64,000 bases of DNA from JACTOJ01 sp032335695 (GTDB lineage Bacteria > Bacillota > Clostridia > Clostridiales > Clostridiaceae): positions 1 to 64,000 of the forward strand of contig NZ_JACTOJ010000010.1 in assembly GCF_032335695.1 (NCBI RefSeq), written 5' to 3'. Both the position numbers and the translations under genes were made by a program. Positions within the stretch are counted from its first letter, which is position 1; each line of letters begins with the position of its first letter. Below, piece after piece: positions 7,915 to 17,013 of the stretch. A model generated the notes under the pieces. It made no database searches. It had not been told where the DNA came from and was given only the letters and a program-made list of their open reading frames with translations.

Positions 7915-9330
7915 ATGTCAATTAAATTTTCAAAACAATTTTTGTGGGGAGGAGCTACAGCTGCTAACCAACTTGAAGGTGCTTATAATGAAGATGGCAA
8001 AGGTTTATCAACTCAAGATATAGCTCCCAAAGGAGTAATGGGACCTTTAACGGAGGAACCCACAGAAGATAATATGAAGCTTATAGGTATTGATTTTTAC
8101 CATAGATATAAAGAAGATATTAAACTTTTCGCTGAAATGGGCTTTAAGGTTTTTAGACTATCAATTGCCTGGTCAAGAATATTCCCTAATGGTGACGACA
8201 ATGAGCCAAATGAAAAGGGCTTACAGTTTTATGATAATGTATTCGATGAATTAGCCAAGTATGGTATTGAGCCTTTGGTTACCATTTCACATTACGAAAC
8301 ACCACTTGCACTGGCTAAGAACTATGATGGCTGGGTAAATAGAAAGGTTATAGGATTTTTCGAAAACTATGTGAGAACAATATTTACTAGATATAAGGAT
8401 AAGGTTAAATACTGGCTTACTTTTAATGAAATAAATTCAGCAACTCATTTTCCTTATATGAGCGCAGGTATATGGACACCAAAGGAAAAATTAAGTAAGC
8501 AGGATCTATATCAGGCCATGCATCACGAGCTGGTTGCCAGCGCATCAGCAGTAAAAATTGGTCATGAAATAAATCCTGAATTTAAGATTGGATGCATGAT
8601 TCTTGGAGTGCCAAATTATCCGCTTACTCCAAAGCCAAGCGATGTTCTTAAGGCTATGGAAGCAGATAGACAGAATCTATTCTTTGGAGATGTTCATGCC
8701 AGAGGAGAATATCCAAGATACATGAACAGATTCTTTAAGGAAAACAACATAGAAATAAAAATGGAGCCAGAGGATAAGGAAATATTAAAAAACACAGTGG
8801 ACTTTGTTTCCTTTAGCTACTATATGAGTTCCTGTGCTACTGCGGATCCTGAGAAAGATATTAAAGGAAAGGGAAATCTTATTGGAGGAGTTTCAAATCC
8901 ATATTTAAAAGCGTCAGACTGGGGATGGCAGATAGATCCTGAAGGTTTAAGATATATTTTAAATTTATTCTATGATAGATATCAAAAACCATTATTTATT
9001 GTTGAAAATGGATTAGGAGCTGTAGATAAATTAATTACAGATGAAGATGGAAATAAGACTGTAAATGATGATTACAGAATTCAGTATTTAAATGATCACT
9101 TAGTTCAGGTGGCTGAAGCTATAGAGGACGGGGTAGAAGTAATAGGCTACACCACTTGGGGATGCATAGATTTAGTAAGTGCATCCACAGCTGAACTTAA
9201 AAAGAGATATGGGTTCATCTACGTGGATAGGAATGATGATGGAACTGGAACCTTAGAAAGATACAGAAAAAAGAGCTTCTATTGGTATAAAGATGTTATA
9301 GCCACCAATGGAGAAAGCTTAAAGAAATAA
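7915..9330 (+). CDS. 6-phospho-beta-glucosidase, glycoside hydrolase family 1
   Basis: This cytosolic retaining GH1 enzyme would hydrolyse the phosphorylated beta-glucosides delivered by the upstream EIIBCA, giving glucose 6-phosphate and an aglycone or glucose. The N-terminal FLWGGATAANQLEGAY, the acid/base motif TFNEIN (about E172) and the nucleophile motif IVENGLG (about E364) are all present. The length of 471 residues is typical. GGAGGG precedes the start. The phospho-specific role is inferred mainly from the PTS neighbour and GH1 subfamily features; substrate range is not determinable here. Confidence 0.92.
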   Translation: MSIKFSKQFLWGGATAANQLEGAYNEDGKGLSTQDIAPKGVMGPLTEEPTEDNMKLIGIDFYHRYKEDIKLFAEMGFKVFRLSIAWSRIFPNGDDNEPNEKGLQFYDNVFDELAKYGIEPLVTISHYETPLALAKNYDGWVNRKVIGFFENYVRTIFTRYKDKVKYWLTFNEINSATHFPYMSAGIWTPKEKLSKQDLYQAMHHELVASASAVKIGHEINPEFKIGCMILGVPNYPLTPKPSDVLKAMEADRQNLFFGDVHARGEYPRYMNRFFKENNIEIKMEPEDKEILKNTVDFVSFSYYMSSCATADPEKDIKGKGNLIGGVSNPYLKASDWGWQIDPEGLRYILNLFYDRYQKPLFIVENGLGAVDKLITDEDGNKTVNDDYRIQYLNDHLVQVAEAIEDGVEVIGYTTWGCIDLVSASTAELKKRYGFIYVDRNDDGTGTLERYRKKSFYWYKDVIATNGESLKK

Positions 9331-9454
9331 ATCCTCCACAATATAACTGTGAGTTTTGCTGATTATTAGAAAATAGAAAATATCACGTTTAGAATATAAT
9401 TCTCTGTGCAATAATAATTATAGATAAATATAAAAATGCGAGGGGATTATTAGT

Positions 9455-10846
9455 ATGCAAAAAACTAAAATGATTTTTACTATTGGTCCTGCCAGTGAGA
9501 GCCAGGAGGTGCTATCTAAATTGATAGAGGCGGGCATGAGTGTTGCAAGGCTTAATTTTTCTCACAGCACTCATGAAGAGCATAAATTAAAAATAGACCT
9601 TATAAAAAAATTAAGGCAAAAACATAATAGGCATGTAGCTATAATGATTGATATAAAAGGACCAAAGATAAGAACTCATAATTTTAAAGCTGATAAAGTA
9701 AAATTGCTTAAAGGTTCAAAATTTACTATAATCTGCGGTGAAGAAATTCTGGGAGATGAAACCCACTGTTCAATTAGTTATAGTGGATTATATAAGGATG
9801 TTGCAGTTGGTAATAAAATCTTGGTAGATGATGGTCTATTAGAACTTACGGTTGAGTCCATAGATGGAAATAAAATTCACTGCATAGCGGATAATACTAG
9901 TTTCATTGGAAATCACAAGGGCGTAAATGTGCCCAGTGCTTCAATAAATGTTCCAGCTGTGACAGATAAGGATAAAGAAGATCTAATTTTTGGGTGCCAG
10001 ATGGAAGTGGATATGGTGGCTGCCTCCTACATAAGGAAAGCCAGCGATGTTTTATCCGTTAGAAAAATCTTAGATGAAAATGGCGGAGAAGATATTCAAG
10101 TATTTTCAAAGATAGAAAGCTGTGAAGGCATAAAAAATATTGATAAAATTATTGAAGCTTCGGACGGAATAATGATAGCCAGAGGAGATATGGGAGTAGA
10201 AATTCCACTGGAACAGGTTCCACTGGTACAGAAAATGATAATAGAAAAGTGCAATAAGGCAGGAAAGCCAGTTATTACAGCTACTCAAATGTTAGACTCC
10301 ATGATAAGAAATCCTAGGCCTACAAGAGCGGAGGTTTCTGATATAGTCAATGCTATATTTAATGGAACCGATGCAATAATGCTTAGCGGCGAGAGTGCAA
10401 ATGGCAATTATCCTATAGCTGCAGCACAAACTATGGCAAAAACAGCTCAGGCTGCAGAGGATAAAATAGACTATGTTTCCTGGCTTAATAAAAATAAAAA
10501 GTCCTGCACAGCTGATGTTTCTGATGCTATAAGCCTATCAGCTTGTATTATCGCAGCAGAACTTAATGCCTCTGCGATAATTACTGCCTCTGCTGAAAAT
10601 GCAGCCTCCATGCTATCAAAATATAGACCTAAGTGTCCTATAATTTCTGTTATTTCAAATGAGAAAGCAGCAAGAAAAGCAGCGTTATGCTGGGGAGTAG
10701 CGGCATTAATATCAAAGCCCTTTTCTTCTACGGAAGAACTGATTACTAACTGCCAAAAAGAATTATTAGAAACAGGCTATGTTAAAAAAGGTGATTTGAT
10801 AGTAGTGGTTGCGGGTGTGTATCTATTTGCTATTTTTGTTGAGTAA
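9455..10846 (+). CDS. pyk: Pyruvate kinase with atypical C-terminal tail
   Basis: The protein converts phosphoenolpyruvate and ADP to pyruvate and ATP. TIGPAS, ARLNFSH, DIKGPKIR, SKIES, ARGDMGVE and ATQMLDSM are all present, so the active site is intact. The C-terminal allosteric domain is present, but it ends in AGVYLFAIFVE rather than the usual glycine/threonine-rich AGVPxGxxGTTN-type end. The reading frame appears to have lost its last ~10-15 family residues, right before a palindromic repeat at 10855. GCGAGGGG precedes ATG 9455. It follows the beta-glucoside genes and may be a second, locus-specific isozyme. Confidence 0.9.
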   Translation: MQKTKMIFTIGPASESQEVLSKLIEAGMSVARLNFSHSTHEEHKLKIDLIKKLRQKHNRHVAIMIDIKGPKIRTHNFKADKVKLLKGSKFTIICGEEILGDETHCSISYSGLYKDVAVGNKILVDDGLLELTVESIDGNKIHCIADNTSFIGNHKGVNVPSASINVPAVTDKDKEDLIFGCQMEVDMVAASYIRKASDVLSVRKILDENGGEDIQVFSKIESCEGIKNIDKIIEASDGIMIARGDMGVEIPLEQVPLVQKMIIEKCNKAGKPVITATQMLDSMIRNPRPTRAEVSDIVNAIFNGTDAIMLSGESANGNYPIAAAQTMAKTAQAAEDKIDYVSWLNKNKKSCTADVSDAISLSACIIAAELNASAIITASAENAASMLSKYRPKCPIISVISNEKAARKAALCWGVAALISKPFSSTEELITNCQKELLETGYVKKGDLIVVVAGVYLFAIFVE

Positions 10847-10854
10847 ATAGGCTA

Positions 10855-10895
10855 TGTTTTAAATCAGTGTTAAAAATCAACACTGATTTAAAGCA
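10855..10895. repeat. Palindromic intergenic repeat, copy 2
   Basis: TGTTTTAAATCAGTGTT (10855-10871) pairs with the segment 10879-10895 with one T-G wobble. It lies between the convergent pyruvate kinase and DUF4317 genes and extends over the last codons of the latter, thus contributing coding sequence. Confidence 0.82.
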
Positions 10896-12186
10896 GGGCA
10901 TTAACACCATTTACATTAGCTTGTTCATTTTCATTCATGGGAATAATGATGCATTTTTGACCGTCAATTATTTGTGATTTTATTTGAGCTACCTTTTCAG
11001 GCTTTACTTGAAGTAAAATATCATATGTCTGATCAGCATTGGAATCAGCTTCTATTTCAGAGTCAGCAGCTGCTTCCAGCATAATATCATTTTCAGGCCT
11101 ATTTTCAGTATCTTGTTTAGTCTTTTCAAGTTCCTCTTCTAGAATTTGTACTTTTTTCACAAGTCTTTCTTCTTTTCTTCTTTGTTCGTTTGCTGCAAGT
11201 GCTTTTTTATCTATTAAATGCTCTATTACAGGAGAAGTATCACCAAATTCTTCTGTATAGGATTTTTCGATTTTTGTGGTAATTTCTTCAGAAATTCCGC
11301 TTTCAATCAGAATATCTTGAATATTATCATTAGTTAAAATTATAGGCTCCGCATCCTTGCCATTAACGGTAGCATGCTCATCTACCATGTTATTAAGAGT
11401 CTCTTGAATCTCAAGAAATAAATGTTCGGATTTTTTATCATCATTGCCAACAGCTTTACGAATGATAGTATTGAAGACTTCTTTTTGCTCGGTAGCAGTT
11501 TGTCTGGAGGTGCAGCCTAGAGCTTGTTCCATTAATTCTGGGTGCGAATCCTTTGCATTTTTTGTATAGTACATAATGGAATTAACATCGCTGCTGCGAT
11601 CCGTAAAGGCTGGAAATACAAATCCAAGGTCTGGAGTACCAACTACCCAATCTCTAATCCGTGCTCCAATTCTATTTTCATCTTCAAAATATCCAAGAGC
11701 CGGCTCTGTTAGAGACACTGGACATATTGCACATAATAAGTATTCATATACTTCTTCGGATTCATCTAATTTTAAATTATCCGTAGTTTTTGTAGGAACA
11801 TCGTAAGCATCACGAAAGATAAGTATTAAAAAATTACCTGCGTAGTCATAACTATCTATAATTAAATTATAAAAATTATCAAGCAGATTATCATCTTTTA
11901 GTTCACTCTTATTTAGTGCCATTAGAGAAAGCTGTCTGCTATTTATATTTTCTTCATCCAGTGGAAAGTTAAGCTCTAGAAGATTATTTCCAACTGTGCC
12001 GGATAAGGTCTTTTTTGCAATTTCTAAGTATTTAAAAAATTCTTCCTCACTTAAATTTAAAAAAGTTTCCTTAATTTTTAATACCATATTCTTCTGAGCA
12101 TCCACATAGCAGCCGCACATTTTTGTAAAGGTACACTCGTCCTTTTTTAAACGTCTTTTTAATTCTAATATATCTTTCTTTTTCAT
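10888..12186 (-). CDS. DUF4317-family protein, function unknown
   Basis: The protein of about 432 residues begins MKKKDILELKRRLKKDECTF and matches what I know of the DUF4317 family of Firmicutes. The N-terminal two-thirds are mixed alpha/beta, with the CGCYVDAQKN segment near residue 25. A charged segment (AANEQRRKEERLVKKVQILE) predicts a coiled coil around 330-360, and an acidic linker precedes the last ~30 residues. No signal peptide or membrane span is seen. An in-frame ATG at 12201 exists, but GAGAGGG lies between it and ATG 12186, so the latter is chosen. The C-terminal codons overlap repeat copy 2. No function can be assigned. Confidence 0.8.
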   Translation of the reverse strand: MKKKDILELKRRLKKDECTFTKMCGCYVDAQKNMVLKIKETFLNLSEEEFFKYLEIAKKTLSGTVGNNLLELNFPLDEENINSRQLSLMALNKSELKDDNLLDNFYNLIIDSYDYAGNFLILIFRDAYDVPTKTTDNLKLDESEEVYEYLLCAICPVSLTEPALGYFEDENRIGARIRDWVVGTPDLGFVFPAFTDRSSDVNSIMYYTKNAKDSHPELMEQALGCTSRQTATEQKEVFNTIIRKAVGNDDKKSEHLFLEIQETLNNMVDEHATVNGKDAEPIILTNDNIQDILIESGISEEITTKIEKSYTEEFGDTSPVIEHLIDKKALAANEQRRKEERLVKKVQILEEELEKTKQDTENRPENDIMLEAAADSEIEADSNADQTYDILLQVKPEKVAQIKSQIIDGQKCIIIPMNENEQANVNGVNALL

Positions 12187-12207
12187 ATATAACCCTCTCA
12201 TTTAAGG

Positions 12208-12239
12208 AATGTTTTAAATCAGTAGTGAGTTAAAACATT
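12208..12239. repeat. Divergent short member of the palindromic repeat family
   Basis: AATGTTTTAA at 12208-12217 and TTAAAACATT at 12230-12239 are complementary, and TCA/TGA extends the stem around a short loop. It shares the TGTTTTAAATCAGT start with the full copies but has lost the rest. It lies in the leader of the DUF4317 gene. Confidence 0.6.
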
Positions 12240-12324
12240 GCCTATTAATATAATAAAAAATACTCTACCTAATATAGTATATTGTTCAATGGACAGCTCT
12301 GCAAGAGATAAAATAAATTGGACA

Positions 12325-12364
12325 TGTTTTAAGTCAGTGTAAAAATCAACACTGATTTAAAACA
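12325..12364. repeat. Palindromic intergenic repeat, copy 3
   Basis: TGTTTTAAGTCAGTGT (12325-12340) pairs with ACACTGATTTAAAACA (12349-12364) with one G-T wobble and an 8-base loop. It lies between the DUF4317 and TetR genes. Confidence 0.82.
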
Positions 12365-12441
12365 GAACCAATAAATTAAAAAAATTATTCTTTTATAGGG
12401 TTTATATATTTTTAGAAAAAATGATTTCACAAAATAGTTTA

Positions 12442-13023
12442 TTAAATTTCATAAAATACACCTTCAGCGTTTAAACCTTTCATGTGATAAAAATTTAAAA
12501 TAATATTTGTCATTTCCTCTGGAGTTTTTTTTGCACCTTCTTCAATCCAATTTTTTAGAGAGAACCATAATCCTCCTGCTGAAAAATGATTAAAATAACT
12601 GTTATCTGATACAAAAGTTAAATTTTTAATTTTTTCATTTACTGCCATTGAATTTAAGTATTTTAAGTGCAAGTCTAATAATATTAAATATACATTGTTA
12701 TCTATAAGTTTTTTTAAAAATTCTTTGTTTTTATACCAATATTCAAAATATGTAATAAGTAGGTCATATAGAGTTATTTCATTTTTTGATGAAATGATTT
12801 CTATAAATTGACTATACAATCCATCAACATAGTATTCTAATATGGCTTTTTTGGTTGAAAAATTTCTGTAAATTGTTTGTCTGGTTAAGTCTGCATTTTC
12901 TGCTATTTCTTTTAATGTAATTTCACTGTAATGTTTAGTATCCATTAACTCTAGCAATGAGCTTGTAATCCATTTTTTAGATCTTATAGTTATAGGGTTA
13001 ACATTTTTTTTGATTTGACTCAT
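12442..13023 (-). CDS. TetR-family transcriptional regulator
   Basis: This is a DNA-binding repressor-type protein of 193 residues. The N-terminal helix-turn-helix is clear (TLKEIAENADLTRQTIYRNF); the C-terminal ligand domain is not specific enough to name an effector. The frame opens at ATG 13032, but GAGGA sits only two bases from that codon and at good spacing from ATG 13023, so the latter is used. It is divergent from the DegV gene, and a 9-bp inverted repeat just downstream of the degV promoter is a candidate operator. Confidence 0.88.
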   Translation of the reverse strand: MSQIKKNVNPITIRSKKWITSSLLELMDTKHYSEITLKEIAENADLTRQTIYRNFSTKKAILEYYVDGLYSQFIEIISSKNEITLYDLLITYFEYWYKNKEFLKKLIDNNVYLILLDLHLKYLNSMAVNEKIKNLTFVSDNSYFNHFSAGGLWFSLKNWIEEGAKKTPEEMTNIILNFYHMKGLNAEGVFYEI

Positions 13024-13064
13024 TTTTAACATTTCCTCGCATTTGTATAACTTATTTTATTTAG

Positions 13065-13094
13065 TTGACTTCATACTTTATAGTATTATATGAT
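13065..13094 (+). promoter_or_regulatory. Promoter of the DegV-family gene
   Basis: TTGACT (13065-13070) and TATGAT (13089-13094) are separated by 18 bases. The predicted start near 13101 immediately precedes the inverted repeat at 13105-13131. Confidence 0.55.
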
Positions 13095-13104
13095 AAACAA
13101 TGAA

Positions 13105-13131
13105 ATGTTACAAGTGTATTATTTGTAACAT
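13105..13131. promoter_or_regulatory. Candidate TetR-family operator
   Basis: ATGTTACAA (13105-13113) and TTGTAACAT (13123-13131) are exact inverted repeats with a 9-base spacer, in the divergent tetR/degV intergenic region just after the predicted degV transcription start. Position and symmetry suit binding by the TetR protein encoded next door. Confidence 0.55.
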
Positions 13132-13158
13132 AAATAACATTTTTAAGAGGTAAATTTT

Positions 13159-14001
13159 ATGAATAATATAGCTGTTGTTGTAGATAGTACTGCTGTAATA
13201 GGTGAAGAATTATTGAAAAACAATGATAATTTATATATGCTTCCATTAGATCTAATAATAGATGGGAACTCTTTTAGAGATGGATTAGATATAACCCCAA
13301 GTGAATTTTGCTTAAAAATGACTGAATGCGTAAAGCCGCCAACTACTTCTCAACCATCATTTGGAGAAGTATTAAATCTTTTCGAAGAAATAGTGGATAA
13401 GTACGATTACATTATATATATTACGATTAGTTCTAAATTAAGTGGTACATTCCAAACAGGAATGTTGGTTAGAAATCTAGTTTCAGAAGATAAAATAATA
13501 GTTTTTGATTCACTTTTTACAGCCACTATTCAAAAGCAAATGGTAATAACCACTTTGGAATTGATAAAAAACGGAAGTTCAATTGAAAATATTGTTGAAA
13601 AACTTGCATATATAAGATCCAATTCAAAGATATATTTAGTAGTAGATGATTTAGCGCATTTGCGTAGAACCGGCAGAATATCTTTGTCTGCCGCATCAGT
13701 AGGAAGTCTGCTAAACATAAAGCCAATTCTAGTTTTTGAAGAAGGTCAAATAGCATTAAAAAGCAAAGTAAGAACTCTGAATAAGGTTAATAATTATTTA
13801 GCTGAAATAATTGAAAATGATAAATTGACGCCTGATTCAAAGATAATAATAGCTCATGCAAATGGTTATGAATCAGCCTTAAGGTTAAGGGAAAAGGTAT
13901 TAGAAATATATCCTAAGCATACAATAACAATTGAAGAACTTTCTCCTGTAATAAGCACACATACTGGTTCTAAAAGCTTTGGTATATCGTGGATATATTG
14001 A
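13159..14001 (+). CDS. DegV family protein (fatty-acid binding)
   Basis: Proteins of this family bind fatty acids and, in Firmicutes, FakB-type members present them to the kinase FakA. The opening IAVVVDSTAVIGEELL, the YITISSKLSGTFQTG motif and the C-terminal HTGSKSFGISWIY segment (family: H-x-G-pG-xG) are visible. Length 280 is typical. AAGAGGT precedes ATG 13159. Control by the divergent TetR protein is likely. Whether it acts as a FakB is not shown here; no fakA is nearby. Confidence 0.9.
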   Translation: MNNIAVVVDSTAVIGEELLKNNDNLYMLPLDLIIDGNSFRDGLDITPSEFCLKMTECVKPPTTSQPSFGEVLNLFEEIVDKYDYIIYITISSKLSGTFQTGMLVRNLVSEDKIIVFDSLFTATIQKQMVITTLELIKNGSSIENIVEKLAYIRSNSKIYLVVDDLAHLRRTGRISLSAASVGSLLNIKPILVFEEGQIALKSKVRTLNKVNNYLAEIIENDKLTPDSKIIIAHANGYESALRLREKVLEIYPKHTITIEELSPVISTHTGSKSFGISWIY

Positions 14002-14156
14002 TAAATATGCAAATTTTGCTATATTAATTCGCTATAATATCAAACTGATTTTAAAAGAAAAAGCTTATATATTACTTTTTTACATAAAATAAAGTATAAT
14101 GAATGCAGTTACTTAAGATAAAGTACTATTAAATAACTTAGCAGGAGGAAATTAAA

Positions 14157-14972
14157 GTGTTTTATGAAAAAGTAAAAGAAACAGCAGATTACATAAAAAA
14201 ATATATATCAGAGGAGCCCACTATAGGTATTATATTAGGAAGCGGGCTTGGAAGCTTAGTGGATATAATGGAAAATAAAAAAATTATTGCATATAATGAG
14301 ATACCTAATTTTCCTGTTTCTCAGGTGGCAGGTCATGCAGGCAATTTAGTTTTTGGAAGGATTGGAAATCAAAATATTGTAGCTATGCAGGGAAGATTTC
14401 ACTACTACGAGGGCTTTGAAATGAAGCAGGTTACTTATCCAATTTTTGTTATGAAGCTGCTTGGAGTAAAGCAGCTTATAGTGACAAATGCCTGCGGAGG
14501 AATAAATAAAAGTTTCAAACCTGGAGATTTAATGCTGTTAACAGATTTCATTAATAGTGTTTCAGTGAATCCGCTTATTGGTACTAATGATGAAAGATTC
14601 GGAACAAGGTTTCCAGACATGTCAGAGCCCTATAACAAAGAATTGATTAAAAAAGCAAAGGATATAGCAGATTCACTAGGAATACCTTATCAACAAGGAA
14701 TATATACTTTTTTTCAAGGGCCTTATTATGAAACAGCAGCAGAAATTGCAGCTTTTGGTAGAATGGGTTCTGATGCCATTGGTATGTCTACTGTACCAGA
14801 AACCATCGCAGCAAATTATTTGAGCATGAAGGTTTTAGGAATTGCCTGCATTACTAATATGGCTACTGGAATTGCAGAAAGAAAGCATTCTCACGAAGAG
14901 GTAGTGAGAGTTGCTAACGAATCCAGTGAAAAACTTTGCAGCTGGCTAAAGAAATTGTTAATAAACTGGTAG
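14157..14972 (+). CDS. Purine nucleoside phosphorylase (trimeric PNP type)
   Basis: The enzyme cleaves inosine or guanosine with phosphate to free purine and ribose 1-phosphate in purine salvage. GIILGSGLGSL, GHAGNLVFG, MQGRFHYYEG and VTNACGGIN are family motifs, and 271 residues is the usual length. The start is GTG 14157, supported by AGGAGG at 14143-14148; no ATG is available before the conserved N-terminus. It ends with a strong terminator. Confidence 0.93.
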   Translation: MFYEKVKETADYIKKYISEEPTIGIILGSGLGSLVDIMENKKIIAYNEIPNFPVSQVAGHAGNLVFGRIGNQNIVAMQGRFHYYEGFEMKQVTYPIFVMKLLGVKQLIVTNACGGINKSFKPGDLMLLTDFINSVSVNPLIGTNDERFGTRFPDMSEPYNKELIKKAKDIADSLGIPYQQGIYTFFQGPYYETAAEIAAFGRMGSDAIGMSTVPETIAANYLSMKVLGIACITNMATGIAERKHSHEEVVRVANESSEKLCSWLKKLLINW

Positions 14973-14977
14973 AACAG

Positions 14978-15005
14978 AAAGCTCTGTATTTCAGGGCTTT
15001 TTTTT
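14978..15005 (+). terminator. Terminator after the PNP gene
   Basis: AAAGCTCTG (14978-14986) pairs with CAGGGCTTT (14992-15000) with one G-U pair and is followed by a T run to 15005. Confidence 0.85.
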
Positions 15006-15227
15006 ATACCTAGAGATTTCCTAGAAAGGTAAGTCTTAATATAGAAAAGAAGATAACTGGCTATAGATGTATCAAGGAGTAAGTGTGAAGCTATGGTCAT
15101 ATTCAGGTCATATTGTTGTGATAAAGTAAGCTTGTTTCAAGAAAGATAAAAATTCAAATAACAGACTTAAATTTTATCAGAAGGAACAATTTATATAAAA
15201 AATATATTAAGATTGGAGAGAATTTAA

Positions 15228-16310
15228 ATGAAGTTAGCATGGAAAGAAATCAGTTATAATAAAAAGAAATATATACTTATTGAATTGATTCTTATAATGA
15301 TGATATTTATGGTAATCTTTCTGTCTGGACTTGCAAATGGTTTAGCCAGAGCAGTCAGTGCAGGAATTGAAAATGCGGATGCGTTAAATTATGCTGTCAG
15401 CTCAGATTCAGAAAATTTAATTACGGTATCCAGCCTTGATGAAAATGTACTTGCTACTGTTAAAAATTCTACTAGCAGCAAGGTTACAACCTTAAATATC
15501 CAGAGAATGAACCTTAATAAAAAAGGCGGTACGAAAAGATTTGATGTAGCTTACTTTGCAATTAATCCAGAAGAATTTTTAAATCCAAAGGTAACAGAAG
15601 GTGAAAAACTGACAGACAAGACTAATGCCATTGTCCTTGATGAATCTTTGCAGGATTCAGAAATTAAAGTAGGAGATATTGTGGAAGATTCAGCAACAGG
15701 TATAGAGCTTACAGTGGTTGGATTTACAAAAGATGAAATGTATGGGCATTCACCTATAGGCTTTATAAGTATGGATACTTATAAAGAGCTTCAGCAAGCT
15801 GAAAACCCAATGTACAAAACAAAATATAATGCCATTGCAATAGAAGGCAGTGACATCAGCAAAATCAAAGTAAAAGATGTACAAGTAGTTGATAAGTCCG
15901 AGATTGTAGAAAATATTCCAGGATATAAGGCTGAGCAGATGACAATTAAGATGATTCTATGGGTTCTTGTTTTTGTTTCTGCTGCAGTTTTGGGTGTGTT
16001 TTTCTATATTATTACTCTTCAGAAACGTAAAGAATTTGGTGTAATGAAAGCAATAGGCATGAAGCTTAAAGAAATTGCTGCTACACAAGTAGCTCAAGTA
16101 TTAATTCTTGCATGTTTTGGCGTGATAATTGGAAATGCATTAGCATTTGGAATGGCATCAGTCCTACCTAAAAGCATGCCTTTCTACTTAAAGTTTACAG
16201 ATTCGTCGTTAATATCTGCAGCATTTATATTAATATCAATGATTTGCAGTTTAGTATCAATCAGAGAAGTGGCAAAGGTTGATCCTATTACCATAATTGG
16301 AGGTAACTAA
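15228..16310 (+). CDS. ABC transporter permease, FtsX/MacB type
   Basis: The 360-residue membrane protein has one N-terminal span (about 18-40), an extracytoplasmic domain (about 45-235) and three C-terminal spans, the FtsX-like arrangement of MacB-type exporters. LQKRKEFGVMKAIGM in the first cytoplasmic loop of the C-terminal part is a family motif. The downstream ATPase is its partner, and a two-component system follows in the same operon, a layout common for peptide-antibiotic sensing and detoxification modules in Firmicutes. Substrate is unknown. GGAGAG precedes the start. Confidence 0.9.
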   Translation: MKLAWKEISYNKKKYILIELILIMMIFMVIFLSGLANGLARAVSAGIENADALNYAVSSDSENLITVSSLDENVLATVKNSTSSKVTTLNIQRMNLNKKGGTKRFDVAYFAINPEEFLNPKVTEGEKLTDKTNAIVLDESLQDSEIKVGDIVEDSATGIELTVVGFTKDEMYGHSPIGFISMDTYKELQQAENPMYKTKYNAIAIEGSDISKIKVKDVQVVDKSEIVENIPGYKAEQMTIKMILWVLVFVSAAVLGVFFYIITLQKRKEFGVMKAIGMKLKEIAATQVAQVLILACFGVIIGNALAFGMASVLPKSMPFYLKFTDSSLISAAFILISMICSLVSIREVAKVDPITIIGGN

Positions 16311-16311
16311 A

Positions 16312-16998
16312 ATGAGTGAATATGCTATTGAATTAAATAATATTTCAAAATCTTACAAAGACGGCAGCGGAATGAATGTGGTTTTGGATCACATTACCCT
16401 TAAGGTCAAAAAAGGAGAATTCGCAGCTATAGTGGGTCCTTCCGGGTCTGGAAAAAGTACACTGCTGGCTATATCGGGAATGTTACTTTCTTCAGATAAA
16501 GGTGATATAATTATAGGTGTCAATAAACTACTTAATAAAACCCATAAGGAAGGGACAAGAATACGAAGAGAGAATATAGGATTTATTTTTCAAAATCATC
16601 AGCTGCTTCCTTACCTTACCACAGAAGATCAGTTAAAGCTGGTGGCAGATATGTCTACTTCAAAAGCAAAGGCAGATAAAAGTAAGGCTGTGGATGATAT
16701 TCTTAGAGATCTTGGAATAGAGGATTGCCGAAAAAAATATCCAAAACAAATGTCAGGAGGACAAAAGCAGCGTGTTGCCATTGCAAGGGCATTTATGAAT
16801 GAGCCCTATATCATTTTAGCGGATGAACCTACTGCAAGTCTGGATGGAATTAGGGGACGACAGATAGCTGAGATGATAAGACAGCAGGTTAAAAAGAAAA
16901 ACACAGCTGCCATTATGGTGACCCATGATGAGCGTATATTAGACCTTGTTGACAGCATATACTATTTGGAAAACGGGAAGCTGATAAAGAAAAATTGA
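16312..16998 (+). CDS. ABC transporter ATP-binding protein (MacB/LolD type)
   Basis: This nucleotide-binding subunit pairs with the preceding permease. The Walker A GPSGSGKST is at about 42-50, the signature MSGGQKQRVAIARAF and Walker B IILADEPTASLD follow, and the H-loop is MVTHD. An upstream in-frame codon at 16297 lies inside the permease stop region; GGAGGT at 16300-16305 fits ATG 16312 (228 residues). It starts one base after the permease stop codon, so translation is probably coupled. Confidence 0.93.
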   Translation: MSEYAIELNNISKSYKDGSGMNVVLDHITLKVKKGEFAAIVGPSGSGKSTLLAISGMLLSSDKGDIIIGVNKLLNKTHKEGTRIRRENIGFIFQNHQLLPYLTTEDQLKLVADMSTSKAKADKSKAVDDILRDLGIEDCRKKYPKQMSGGQKQRVAIARAFMNEPYIILADEPTASLDGIRGRQIAEMIRQQVKKKNTAAIMVTHDERILDLVDSIYYLENGKLIKKN

Positions 16999-17013
16999 AA
17001 GCAGTGATATAAA

